This document shows positions 8,061 to 15,469 of a stretch of DNA of 37,500 nucleotides, one piece after another. A program made the position numbers and the translations under genes. The stretch spans positions 1-37,500 of the forward strand of contig NZ_JAVQLW010000005.1 in assembly GCF_031822435.1 (NCBI RefSeq), given 5' to 3'. Each line of letters opens with the position of its first letter. The stretch's first letter is position 1. The DNA comes from Paracoccus sp. MBLB3053 (GTDB lineage: Bacteria; Pseudomonadota; Alphaproteobacteria; Rhodobacterales; Rhodobacteraceae). The notes below the pieces were generated by a model. The model was given only the letters and a program-made list of their open reading frames with translations, did no database searches and had not been told where the DNA came from.

Positions 8061-8828
8061 ATGTGCAAATCCCTGATCCTCGCCCTGCCCATCACCCTCT
8101 CGATTGCCTTGTCAGGTGCCGCGCAGGCCGAGTCCCCGACCGACTCGACGCTGGTCGCGGCCAAAGAGGCCACCGATGCCGGAAAACTTGCACAGGCCAT
8201 CCCGCTTTACGAACAGGCCGCCGCGCAGGGGCAAGCGAGCGCGGAAAGTGATCTTGCACGGATCTATCTGGAGGGCGGCGACGGGGTCGTAGCCAACCAT
8301 GATGCCGCCATGCATTAGGCGCAAAAAGCCGCCGAGGATGGGGACAGCAGGGGATATCTCTATCTTGGTCAGATCTGGATGAAAGGCCTTGGCGTTCCCG
8401 TCGATCTGGATCAGGCCACGCATTATTTCACGAAAGGCGTAGAGGCTGGCGACAGAAAGGCCCCTCGATATCTGGGGCTGATCGCCGAGGCCCGGGGGGA
8501 TGACGTCGCTGCCGCCGAATGGTTCGCTGAAGGTGCCACAGCTGGAGACATAACCAGCCAGATCTATCTCGGCCAATCCTATGAGAACGGTGCAGGCGTC
8601 ACGCAGGACTATGCGCAGGCGATGCACTGGTACCAGGTCGCTGCCGAACGTGGGGACCACGTGGCATCCGACGGCTTGGTCGGCGAAGCAGGCCTTTATG
8701 CTCGTGGGCTCGGGGTTTCTCAGGACCTTGCAAGGGCCAAGGCCCTTTATGAACAGGCTGCGGCTCTCGGCAACGTCACGGCGCAGGCGGCGCTTGCCGA
8801 TCTGGCTGACCAAGTTTCCCAAGACTGA
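8061..8828 (+). pseudogene. Sel1-repeat secreted protein interrupted by an amber codon
   Basis: A single frame runs from ATG 8061 to TGA 8826-8828 but carries one in-frame TAG at 8316-8318. The N-terminus has a Sec signal (MCKSLILALPITLSIALSGA, cleavage near AQA). The rest is Sel1/TPR-like repeats of about 36 residues, such as ATHYFTKGVEAGD, AAEWFAEGATAGD, AMHWYQVAAERGD and AKALYEQAAALGN. The broken codon falls in AAMH-stop-AQKAAEDGD. The parallel repeat reads AMHWYQVAAERGD, so the ancestral codon was probably TGG and a single G-to-A change explains the stop. It could be a recent nonsense mutation, a sequencing error or, less likely, a read-through site. Confidence 0.75.
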
Positions 8829-8842
8829 AAATGGAAAATTCC

Positions 8843-9286
8843 ATGTTGAACAGAGCTTTCCTTCCGCTGCTGATTGCCGTGTCCTTTGCCACGACAGCCA
8901 AAGCCAACACGCATTTGCCCAGTGCGGACGATATCAGGCAGATGGCGCAAGAACTGTCGCTCACCGATCTGGACGTGCATCCCGATGAAAAGGGCTCGGA
9001 TGCGACTGGTACGCTGCCCAGTGGCACGCGTGTCGAGCTTGACCTGCATCGCAACGGCAAGCTGGACAAAATCGAAGCCCGTGGACATCAGACCATGCCG
9101 CTGGCCGATCTGATGCCGCTCATGCCGACGCAATTTTCAGCACCGTCCCTCACCCCGCAAAGTCCCATCACCAAGCTCGAATTCGATGATGACCACTTGG
9201 AAATCGAAGGCAGGACTGGCGACGGTCAGGAGTTCAAGGCCGAGTTCTCTGCTTCCGGGCGCTTGTTGGAATGGAAGCAGGATTGA
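8843..9286 (+). CDS. Small secreted protein, PepSY-like
   Basis: A periplasmic protein of about 147 residues with a Sec signal (MLNRAFLPLLIAVSF, cleavage near AKA). The mature part has a charged beta-rich pattern (VELDLHRNGKLDKIEARG, FKAEFSASGRLLEWKQD) that recalls PepSY-type domains; no catalytic motif is visible and the role is unknown. An in-frame ATG at 8831 would add four residues; 8843 is preferred because GGAAA sits six bases before it. It follows the broken Sel1 gene by only 14 bp and may have shared its transcript. Confidence 0.65.
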   Translation: MLNRAFLPLLIAVSFATTAKANTHLPSADDIRQMAQELSLTDLDVHPDEKGSDATGTLPSGTRVELDLHRNGKLDKIEARGHQTMPLADLMPLMPTQFSAPSLTPQSPITKLEFDDDHLEIEGRTGDGQEFKAEFSASGRLLEWKQD

Positions 9287-9343
9287 AATGGCCCGACGCA
9301 CTGCGCAATGAACACCCTGAAGCTCGGGCCAATGCGACAATGA

Positions 9344-9871
9344 ATGACTTCGCCTTTTCGCGGGCCACTCTTGTCGATGGTTCCTGCCGCGCTTGACCAA
9401 AGCATCATCAACACGGCGCTGCTCCGCATGGCCAGCGACCTTGGGGGGGACTTCCCATCTCGGCTGGGTTGTAACCGCCTTCATGCTGGCGTCCACAAGC
9501 GCGACGCCGATCGTCGGCACTCTTTCCGACAATTTCGGCCGACGGTCGTTCTTGCGTGACGTCCATGTTATGTGGCCTGGCGCAGTCCATGCCGCAGCTC
9601 CTTATGCCGGTTGCTGCACGGTATCGGCGCCGGCGGGGAACGCGTGCGCTGTCAGGGGCTCCTCTCCGGCGCCTTTGCATTTCCAGCCCCGCCGGGCCGC
9701 TGCCGGGAAGCGTATTGACTACGACACTGTCTGGAGATGGGTGTCCTCATCAACGTGCCCATCGGTTTGCTCGCGCTTATCTGTGCCCTGCCACCACCCC
9801 CGCCGCGCAAATTTCGCCGCATTTATTTCGCCGGGGCGGCGCTGCTTGTCACCGGTACCCCGGCGCTATAC
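9344..9871 (+). pseudogene. Decayed DHA2/EmrB-type MFS drug exporter
   Basis: Three forward frames together spell the first half of a 14-TM DHA2 exporter: ALDQSIINTALLRMASDLGG (frame of 9344), then LGWVVTAFMLASTSATPIVG and TLSDNFGRRSFL (frame of 9393, motif A region), then SMLCGLAQSMPQLL (frame of 9556), and finally VLINVPIGLLALICALP through FAGAALLVTGTPALY, ending at 9871. Frameshifts occur near a G-run at about 9443 and near 9555, there is a deletion in the TM4 region, and an internal stop is present. The second half of the transporter is missing; an IS91-like remnant starts within 10 bp of the break. Confidence 0.75.
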
Positions 9872-9880
9872 TGAAACAAG

Positions 9881-10123
9881 GAGGCGGTCTATCATCTGCT
9901 TTTCCGAGCTTCGGCCGAAACGGTCCTGGCCCTTGCAGCCAATCCCAAACGCCTCGGCGCACGCGTCGGCATGACGGTTGAGCTGCATAGCCGGGGCTTG
10001 GCGCCGACCCACCATATCCCTGTCCATTTGATCGTCCCGGGCGCAGGGCTTACTTCCGACGGCACCCGCGTCGCGGCCGAACGTTCGAGTTCGCATGCCT
10101 TGCAGGAATGGAAGCGCGACTGA
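9881..10123 (+). pseudogene. IS91-family transposase remnant
   Basis: A frame without an initiation codon reads EAVYHLLFRASAETVLALAA, then ANPKRLGARVGMTVELHSRG and LAPTHHIPVHLIVPGAGLTSDG. This matches the IS91 (Y2/HUH) transposase segment usually seen as FRAAAETLLTIAADPKHLGAR...THHPHVHxIVPGGGLSPDG. The HUH-like histidines are partly kept, but the tyrosine nucleophile region and both ends are absent. The frame ends at 10123. It borders the truncated MFS gene, so it is probably what broke it. Confidence 0.7.
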
Positions 10124-10171
10124 GCGAAGCGGCCATTCGTCCGCCTCGCCCCGCCCCCTGCGCATGGCCGA

Positions 10172-11464
10172 TCAGTCCAGCGACTTCACGCTGGCATCGG
10201 CCTCGCCCTTGAGCCAATAGCCTGCGGCCTTCAGCCCTTCACGCGGATGGCCGCGATGCTCGAAATGGTCGCGCAAGGCACGGGCGACCCCCGCCTCGGC
10301 GGCGATCCAGATGAAGCCGCGGCCTTCGGGCAAGGCGAACTCACCCACGCCCGCCAGAACCGGCGCGGGATCGGCGGGATCGGCGCGATGCAGCCATTTC
10401 GCCTGATGGCTGGCGCGGCTTTGCCAGACCTGCTCCTCGGCCGGGTCGGTGACGAGGCCAAAAGTCACGACCTGCATGCCTTCGGGCATTTCCTCGACCC
10501 AGCGGCCCATCGCGGGCAAGGCGGTCTCGTCTCCGATCAGCAGCCACCAATCGAAGACCGGCGCGATCACCGTCGAACCGCGCGGGCCACCGATACTAAG
10601 CTTGGCGCCGATCTCGGCATCGACCGCCCATTGCGTCGCGGGACCGGCCTCGTGAATGGCGAAATCAAGGGTCAGCGTGCGGGACTCGCGGTCGAACGCG
10701 CGGGGAGTGTAGTCGCGCATCTCGGGCTTCTCGGCGCCGGTCTCGAAGAACAGCTTGATATGGTCATCCGGCCCGAGGCTCTGGAAATCTGCCAACTCCT
10801 CGCTGTGCAGGACGAAGCGGATCATGTTGGGTGTGACCCAGGTCTTTTCCTGCACGCTCAGCACGCGGCGGCGGGTGTCGAAACGGTGGCGGGTGATGAT
10901 CTGGTCCATTCCGGTCGTCCTGCCGCCGCGGCGGCTGTCTTGTCTGCTGGCTGGGTCCGGAATGGACTGGCTGCGAATGGTCTGCGCCGTGCTTTGCAAA
11001 AGCGCGGCAATGCTGGAAATGCGTTCTTCGCCGGGATCATGGCGCAGCACCTCGGTCAGGGCCGACTTGATCTCGTGCATGCCGGCGCGGATCGGGTCGC
11101 GACCCTCTTCGGCCTTGGCCCAGTCGCGGGTCAGCATCGCCTGTACCGAGGCGCGGTTCGCGGCAAGGAAGGCCTGCCCCTCGGTGGTGATGGCAAAGGA
11201 CTTCCGCCCGGCGGAAGGCTCGGTTTGGATATGTCCCATATCCTCGAGCGCGGCGAGGTTCGGATAAACCACGCCGGGGCTGGGGATGTAGCGGCCCGCG
11301 CTGCGGGCCTCGATGGCGCGGATCAGCTCATAGCCGTGGCTTGGCGCCTCGGCGATCAGCGCCAGCAGGAAAAGCCGCAATTCGCCGTAATCGAAAGGCC
11401 CGCGCCCGCGGCGATGTCCGCCGCGGGCTTTGTGTTTCATGTCATGGTGATGATGATGTTTCAT
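10172..11464 (-). CDS. PadR repressor fused to siderophore-interacting ferric reductase (YqjI-YqjH fusion)
   Basis: One 430-residue frame joins two proteins that are separate neighbours in E. coli. Residues 1-165 resemble YqjI: a His-rich metal-binding tail (MKHHHHHDMKHK), then FDYGELRLFLLALI and SHGYELIRAIEARSAGRYIP with SPGVVYPNLAALEDMG, the winged helix of PadR repressors. Residues 166-185 are a linker. Residues 186-430 are a SIP/ViuB-type flavin reductase: DDHIKLFF (234-241), the FAD-binding RDYTPRAFD (250-258), GGPRGS (292-297) and a C-terminal AAGYWLKGE. By family it would reduce ferric siderophores in the cytosol and sense Ni or Fe. An internal ATG at 10909 (Met186) has an AGGA nine bases upstream, so a free reductase might also be made. 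It sits downstream of the TRAP genes but has its own operator. Confidence 0.85.
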   Translation of the reverse strand: MKHHHHHDMKHKARGGHRRGRGPFDYGELRLFLLALIAEAPSHGYELIRAIEARSAGRYIPSPGVVYPNLAALEDMGHIQTEPSAGRKSFAITTEGQAFLAANRASVQAMLTRDWAKAEEGRDPIRAGMHEIKSALTEVLRHDPGEERISSIAALLQSTAQTIRSQSIPDPASRQDSRRGGRTTGMDQIITRHRFDTRRRVLSVQEKTWVTPNMIRFVLHSEELADFQSLGPDDHIKLFFETGAEKPEMRDYTPRAFDRESRTLTLDFAIHEAGPATQWAVDAEIGAKLSIGGPRGSTVIAPVFDWWLLIGDETALPAMGRWVEEMPEGMQVVTFGLVTDPAEEQVWQSRASHQAKWLHRADPADPAPVLAGVGEFALPEGRGFIWIAAEAGVARALRDHFEHRGHPREGLKAAGYWLKGEADASVKSLD

Positions 11465-11475
11465 GCCGACAAGAT

Positions 11476-11512
11476 AATTCAGATATATCGTAAATCAAGA
11501 TATATCTGAATT
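11476..11512. promoter_or_regulatory. Perfect palindromic operator of the PadR fusion gene
   Basis: AATTCAGATATATC-N9-GATATATCTGAATT, two perfect 14-bp arms in an AT-rich island, 12 bp upstream of the PadR-SIP start. PadR/YqjI repressors bind AT-rich inverted repeats of this kind, so autoregulation is likely. It also lies just after the dctM stop, insulating the two transcription units. Confidence 0.75.
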
Positions 11513-11515
11513 TTG

Positions 11516-12811
11516 TCACATCATTCCCGGCAACCACAGCGCCAGCGCGGGGAAAACCAGGATCAGTCCCAGGCGCAGGAAATCCGCCGCGACATAGGGC
11601 ATGATGCCGCGAAAGATCCGCATCACCGGCAGCTTGGGCAGCATGGCCTTGAGGATGAAGACATTCAGCCCGACCGGCGGCGTGATCAGGCTGATCTCGA
11701 CCACGATCACGGTGACAATGCCCCACCAGACAAGGTCAAAGCCCAGCCCCTCGATGATCGGGGCGACGATCGGCACGGTCAGGAAAATCATCGCGAACCC
11801 GTCCATCAGGCAACCCAAAACAAGGTAGAAGCCCAGCAGGCACAACACGATCATGATCGGGCTGAGTTCCAGCGACTGGATGAAGCGGATGGCCTCGCCC
11901 GAGATACCCGAGAGGTTGATGAACTGGTTCAGGACCAACGCGCCCGCCGCCACGATGAAGATCATGGTCGAGATCCGCGCGGCCTCGAGCAGGCTTTCGG
12001 CCAGCACAGGCCAGCTTAGCTTGCGGCGCAGGATCAAGAGCAGGAAGGCCCCGCCCGCGCCGATGCCTCCGGCCTCGGTGGCGGTGAACCATCCCTGCAC
12101 GAGCCCGGCCATGATCAGCGCAAAAAGCGCGATCACGCCCCAGATCTTGCCAAGCGCCGAGAATTTCTCACGCATGGTGAATTGCCGGTCGCGCGGCGCC
12201 CAACCCGGCCGCAGGGCGGCAATGACCGCCATCACGCCGACATAGATCACCACCTGCGCCAGCCCCGGCAGGATGCCCGCGACGAAAAGTTCGCTCACAT
12301 TCTGCTGGGTCAGCAACGCATAGATGATCAACGCGCCCGAGGGCGGGATCAGCACGCCCATCGTGCCCCCTGCCGCGATCGAACCCGCCGAGAAGCCCGG
12401 CTCATAGCCCGCGCGGTCCATTTCGGGGATGGCGATCTTGGCCATGGTCGCCGCCGCCGCCGAGGACGAGGCGCACATAGCCGAGAACCCGCCGCAGGCC
12501 ACGATGGTCGCCATACCGAGACCGCCGCGGAAGCGGCCGAACCAGCGCCGCGCCGCCTCGAAGAGCTCCTCGGCCATGCTCGCCTTGACGATGAAGACGC
12601 CCATCAGGATGAACAGCGGAAGCGCCGAGAACTGGTAATTCGTCGCGTTCTTGATCACCTGCTGCTCGGCGATGGCCAGCGCCGCGCCGAGGCCCTTGGG
12701 ATGGATCGCGGCAATGCCGCCGGTGCCGACCAGCATCATGGCAAATCCCAGCGGAATGCGGGTGAAGGCGATCAATCCCAGAAGTGCCGCGAAGACGAAA
12801 ATGGTGAGCAT
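11516..12811 (-). CDS. dctM: TRAP transporter large permease DctM
   Basis: A 431-residue, very hydrophobic inner-membrane protein with about 12-13 helices, of normal DctM size. It forms the channel that imports a carboxylate or similar ligand with sodium, using a periplasmic binding protein. Typical blocks are FILMGVFIVKASMAEELFEA, GFSAMCASSSAAAATMAKIA and GGTMGVLIPPSGALIIYALL near the first half, and the matching LITPPVGLNVFILKA in the second half. The ATG overlaps the dctQ stop by one base (TGATG). Its placement after FAA hydrolase and amidohydrolase genes suggests it imports the pathway substrate. Confidence 0.93.
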   Translation of the reverse strand: MLTIFVFAALLGLIAFTRIPLGFAMMLVGTGGIAAIHPKGLGAALAIAEQQVIKNATNYQFSALPLFILMGVFIVKASMAEELFEAARRWFGRFRGGLGMATIVACGGFSAMCASSSAAAATMAKIAIPEMDRAGYEPGFSAGSIAAGGTMGVLIPPSGALIIYALLTQQNVSELFVAGILPGLAQVVIYVGVMAVIAALRPGWAPRDRQFTMREKFSALGKIWGVIALFALIMAGLVQGWFTATEAGGIGAGGAFLLLILRRKLSWPVLAESLLEAARISTMIFIVAAGALVLNQFINLSGISGEAIRFIQSLELSPIMIVLCLLGFYLVLGCLMDGFAMIFLTVPIVAPIIEGLGFDLVWWGIVTVIVVEISLITPPVGLNVFILKAMLPKLPVMRIFRGIMPYVAADFLRLGLILVFPALALWLPGMM

Positions 12812-13326
12812 CAGTGATTTTCCTCGTCAGGCAGGGCATGGGGATGGGGCAGAGGTCCGCGATCGGTCAGGACATGGCGCAGGCCGAGAATGGCGAACCA
12901 GGTGGCGACGACGCAGAAGCCGGCGGCGGCATAGATCCAGGGTGCCATCGGTACCTCGAAATAGACCGAGAGCGTGCCGAAGCGGTCGAGCCGGTTCGCC
13001 TGGTCGAACATCATCCAGCCGAATGCCGCCATGGCGACAATCTCGAAGAACCCGGTGAAGCGGCGCTCGATCCGGGTCAGGCGCGGCTTGTAGAGATCCG
13101 AAAACAGGCCCACCCGGATATGGGCATCGTCGCGAATGACCAGGGGCATCGCGGCGAAGAAGAAGATCATCAGGGCGAAGGTGACATATTCCCCTGCCCC
13201 CGGCAGTGGTTTGCCTATCTGCCGACCGATGCTGTCGATGAAGGCCACGAGCGCCATCAGGATCAGCGCGAGGCCCGAAATCGCGGCGCAAATCCCGCCA
13301 AGCCAGCGGTTGAAATTGTGAAACAT
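12811..13326 (-). CDS. dctQ: TRAP transporter small permease DctQ
   Basis: A 171-residue membrane subunit with four predicted helices (about 10-30, 45-65, 88-108 and 130-152), the DctQ pattern, including a charged cytoplasmic loop and the block VTFALMIFFFAAMPLVIRDD followed by AHIRVGLFSD, which is typical of the family. The ATG at 13326 follows AAGGA eight bases upstream and begins MFHNFNRW; a GTG at 13359 would add 11 residues but lacks a good ribosome-binding site. Translationally coupled to dctM. Confidence 0.9.
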   Translation of the reverse strand: MFHNFNRWLGGICAAISGLALILMALVAFIDSIGRQIGKPLPGAGEYVTFALMIFFFAAMPLVIRDDAHIRVGLFSDLYKPRLTRIERRFTGFFEIVAMAAFGWMMFDQANRLDRFGTLSVYFEVPMAPWIYAAAGFCVVATWFAILGLRHVLTDRGPLPHPHALPDEENH

Positions 13327-13352
13327 GAGGGGGTTCCTTGCGAAGGCGCGAA

Positions 13353-13379
13353 CCCGCACGCCATCGCGTGACGTGCGGG
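13353..13379. terminator. Intercistronic hairpin between dctP and dctQ
   Basis: CCCGCACG-N11-CGTGCGGG, a perfect 8-bp stem in the gap after dctP. It has no following T-run on the minus strand. Such hairpins commonly stabilise the upstream mRNA or partly terminate, giving more binding protein than permease; that role is inferred. Confidence 0.5.
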
Positions 13380-13404
13380 CCCGAGAGAGACGCGTCTGTC
13401 TGGA

Positions 13405-14439
13405 TCAGCTGCCGCCAGCCTTGTTCTCGCGCGCGAGAATTTCGCGGTAGAAGGCCAGCACCTCGTCGGGGTTGTCGAGCCCTTTCTTGGCGGCGCGTTC
13501 CTTCCACTCCTCGATCCGGGCTTCGAGCAGGCTGCGGAATTCGTCGAGGGGGGCACCCTCCAGCGTCACGGTCGGGACCTTTTCCATCTCGGGGGCGAGC
13601 TTGGCCAGAACCGCATCGGCCGCGGCCCCGGACCGGGCCGGCAGGTCCTTTGCCGCGCGCTCGATCGCCTGCTGCTCGTCAGAGGTCAGCTGGTCCCAGC
13701 GCTCCTGCGAGATGAAGACTGCGAAGGACAGCGAGCCGAGGCCCCCGGGCACCTCGGTCATGCCGGTGACATATTCCAGCACCCTTGCACCCTTGGCGGA
13801 GTTCGGCGCCATCACCATGGCATCGACCGTGCCCTTGGTCACGTATTCCTGCAGGTCGGTGAATTCCGAGTTGACCGGCACGGCGCCCAGCTTCTTGACC
13901 GTCTCGGACAGCGCGCCGGGCGGGGACCAAAGCTTCGCGCCCTTGAGATCCGCAACCGATTCCGCCTGCAGCTTGCCGACCGACAGGATCTGCCGGCCGG
14001 GCAGCACGCTGGTCGACAGCACCTTGACGCCCTTGAACTCGTCGAAGGGCAGGAAATACTTATTGTAGGTCTCCCACAGCGCGATGGACGCCGCCCGCGC
14101 CGAGGGCGAGTTGAAGGGCAGGTCGCCGATCTTGTTCATGGTGACCAGCTGAGGCACGCCCCCGGTCGAGACAATGGCCATGTCGGCGATGCCGTCGCGC
14201 ACCATCTCATATTGCCGGTCCGAGGGGGCCAGGGTGGTGTCGGGGATGGTGATCTTGATCTCTCCGCCGGATTCCTCCTCGATCGCGGCGGCGAAGTCGC
14301 GGATCGCGATCTGGTAAAGCTCGTCATGCGGCGGCAGGTAGCTGTTGAAGATCAGCTGGGTCTGAGCCAGCGCGGGCGCGGCAAAGGCCGGCGCAAGCAT
14401 GACGGCAGAGGCAGCCAGGGCCGCTTTCAATCGGTTCAT
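13405..14439 (-). CDS. dctP: TRAP transporter periplasmic binding protein DctP
   Basis: A 344-residue solute-binding protein with a Sec signal (MNRLKAALAASAVMLAPAFA, cleavage near ALA-QT). Family blocks include DRQYEMVRDGIADMAIVSTG, GVKVLSTSVLPGRQILSVGK (with the conserved ligand-carboxylate arginine in PGRQ), LKGAKLWSPPGALSETVKKL and the C-terminal helix region. It captures the substrate in the periplasm and hands it to DctQM. The ATG at 14439 is five bases after GGAGG; the adjacent ATG at 14442 is too close to it. The ligand cannot be read from sequence; an aromatic acid fits the neighbours. Confidence 0.92.
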   Translation of the reverse strand: MNRLKAALAASAVMLAPAFAAPALAQTQLIFNSYLPPHDELYQIAIRDFAAAIEEESGGEIKITIPDTTLAPSDRQYEMVRDGIADMAIVSTGGVPQLVTMNKIGDLPFNSPSARAASIALWETYNKYFLPFDEFKGVKVLSTSVLPGRQILSVGKLQAESVADLKGAKLWSPPGALSETVKKLGAVPVNSEFTDLQEYVTKGTVDAMVMAPNSAKGARVLEYVTGMTEVPGGLGSLSFAVFISQERWDQLTSDEQQAIERAAKDLPARSGAAADAVLAKLAPEMEKVPTVTLEGAPLDEFRSLLEARIEEWKERAAKKGLDNPDEVLAFYREILARENKAGGS

Positions 14440-14532
14440 CATTTCCTCCCATGGAATCCGGCGCTCGCTCCCGCCGGTTTGGACGATCATCCCGCACCCC
14501 CCGGCAGGCACAAAGCGCGCCGGGGCGGGAAT

Positions 14533-14546
14533 TTCACATTGCGGAC
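14533..14546. promoter_or_regulatory. Possible fourth TTCACATTGCG site, upstream of dctP
   Basis: TTCACATTGCGGAC shares an identical 11-base core with the site at 21247. It overlaps the last codons of the FAA hydrolase gene, about 95 bp before the dctP start. Because it is inside coding sequence it may be coincidence, but its position could give dctPQM its own promoter control. Confidence 0.3.
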
Positions 14547-15415
14547 AGCACGGGTTCGTGCGCATGCGCGGTCTCGGCGACGATCTCGGATTCGATGGCG
14601 CCAAGCGCCTCGATCTCCAGGCGCATGCGGTCGCCGGGCTTCAGGAAGCACCCGGTCGGCGCACCGATCCCCGAGGGCGTGCCGGTGGCGAGGATATCGC
14701 CCGGCTCCAGCGTCATCACCGTGGTCAGGTATGCGATCTGGTCGTAGATGTCGTAAATCATGTCATTGGTGCGCCCGTCCTGGCGCAGCTCGCCATTGAC
14801 CCAGAGCTTCATGCCCAGGTCCAGCGGGTCCGCGATCTCGTCATCCGTGGTGATCCAGGGCCCGACCGGACCATGCGTGTCGAAGGACTTCCCCAGCGTA
14901 AAGGTCGGCGAGCGCGGCAGCCAGTCCCGCGCCGAAACGTCGTTGACGATGACATAGCCCGCGATGACCGAACGGGCCTCGCCGCGCGAGACATGGCGGC
15001 AGCGCTTGCCGATGACCACGCCCAGCTCGATTTCGTAATCGACCTTGTCCGAGGCTTCGGGCTTGACCACCGGATCGAAGGGCGCGTTCAGGCACGAGAC
15101 CTGCTTGTTGAACCACATCTGGCTCGTCGGAATCGTGATCCCGGCGGCGCGGGCTTCCTCGGCATGCTTCTGGTAGTTCATGCCGATGGCGAGGAATTTC
15201 TGCGGATCGGCGACCGGCACTTCCAGCCGGACCGAGGCCAGCGCGAATTCCGGGCCTGTCGCTGCGAGCAATGCCGGGCGCAGGCGGGGCAGATCGGCCA
15301 GCACCTGCCGCATGGATACCCCTTCGCCAAGCGCGGGCGTCAGGTCGATGATCCGGTCCCCGACGACCTTGCCGATGCGGGTACGGCCAGCTTCGGTAAA
15401 GCGGGCGAGTTTCAT
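14534..15415 (-). CDS. Fumarylacetoacetate hydrolase family protein
   Basis: A 293-residue FAH-fold enzyme of the HpaG/YcgM group. The Mg/Mn site is visible as DYEIELGVVIGK (Glu128, Glu130) and the following VNDVSARDW (Asp164), and FTLGKSFDTHGPVGPW matches the substrate-binding loop. Such enzymes hydrolyse or decarboxylate acylpyruvates and related open-chain dioxo acids; in homoprotocatechuate degradation HpaG decarboxylates 5-oxopent-3-ene-1,2,5-tricarboxylate. A second FAA gene occurs at 27322, so one may be HpaG-like and the other may serve a different step. It is in a run with the amidohydrolase upstream and dctP downstream. Confidence 0.88.
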   Translation of the reverse strand: MKLARFTEAGRTRIGKVVGDRIIDLTPALGEGVSMRQVLADLPRLRPALLAATGPEFALASVRLEVPVADPQKFLAIGMNYQKHAEEARAAGITIPTSQMWFNKQVSCLNAPFDPVVKPEASDKVDYEIELGVVIGKRCRHVSRGEARSVIAGYVIVNDVSARDWLPRSPTFTLGKSFDTHGPVGPWITTDDEIADPLDLGMKLWVNGELRQDGRTNDMIYDIYDQIAYLTTVMTLEPGDILATGTPSGIGAPTGCFLKPGDRMRLEIEALGAIESEIVAETAHAHEPVLSAM

Positions 15416-15439
15416 GGGGTTTTCCTTGCGTGAGAGAAT

Positions 15440-15462
15440 GGGCCGGGCTTTCGACCCGGCCC
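15440..15462. terminator. Intercistronic hairpin
   Basis: GGGCCGGG-N7-CCCGGCCC in the 54-bp gap between the amidohydrolase and FAA hydrolase genes. No T-run follows on the minus strand, so mRNA stabilisation or pausing is as likely as termination. Confidence 0.4.
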
Positions 15463-15469
15463 GGAAGGA

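Noticed and set aside
10247..11509. A 420-codon plus-strand frame
   Set aside because: Lies opposite the PadR-SIP fusion and shows no recognisable domain; codon pattern follows the minus-strand gene.
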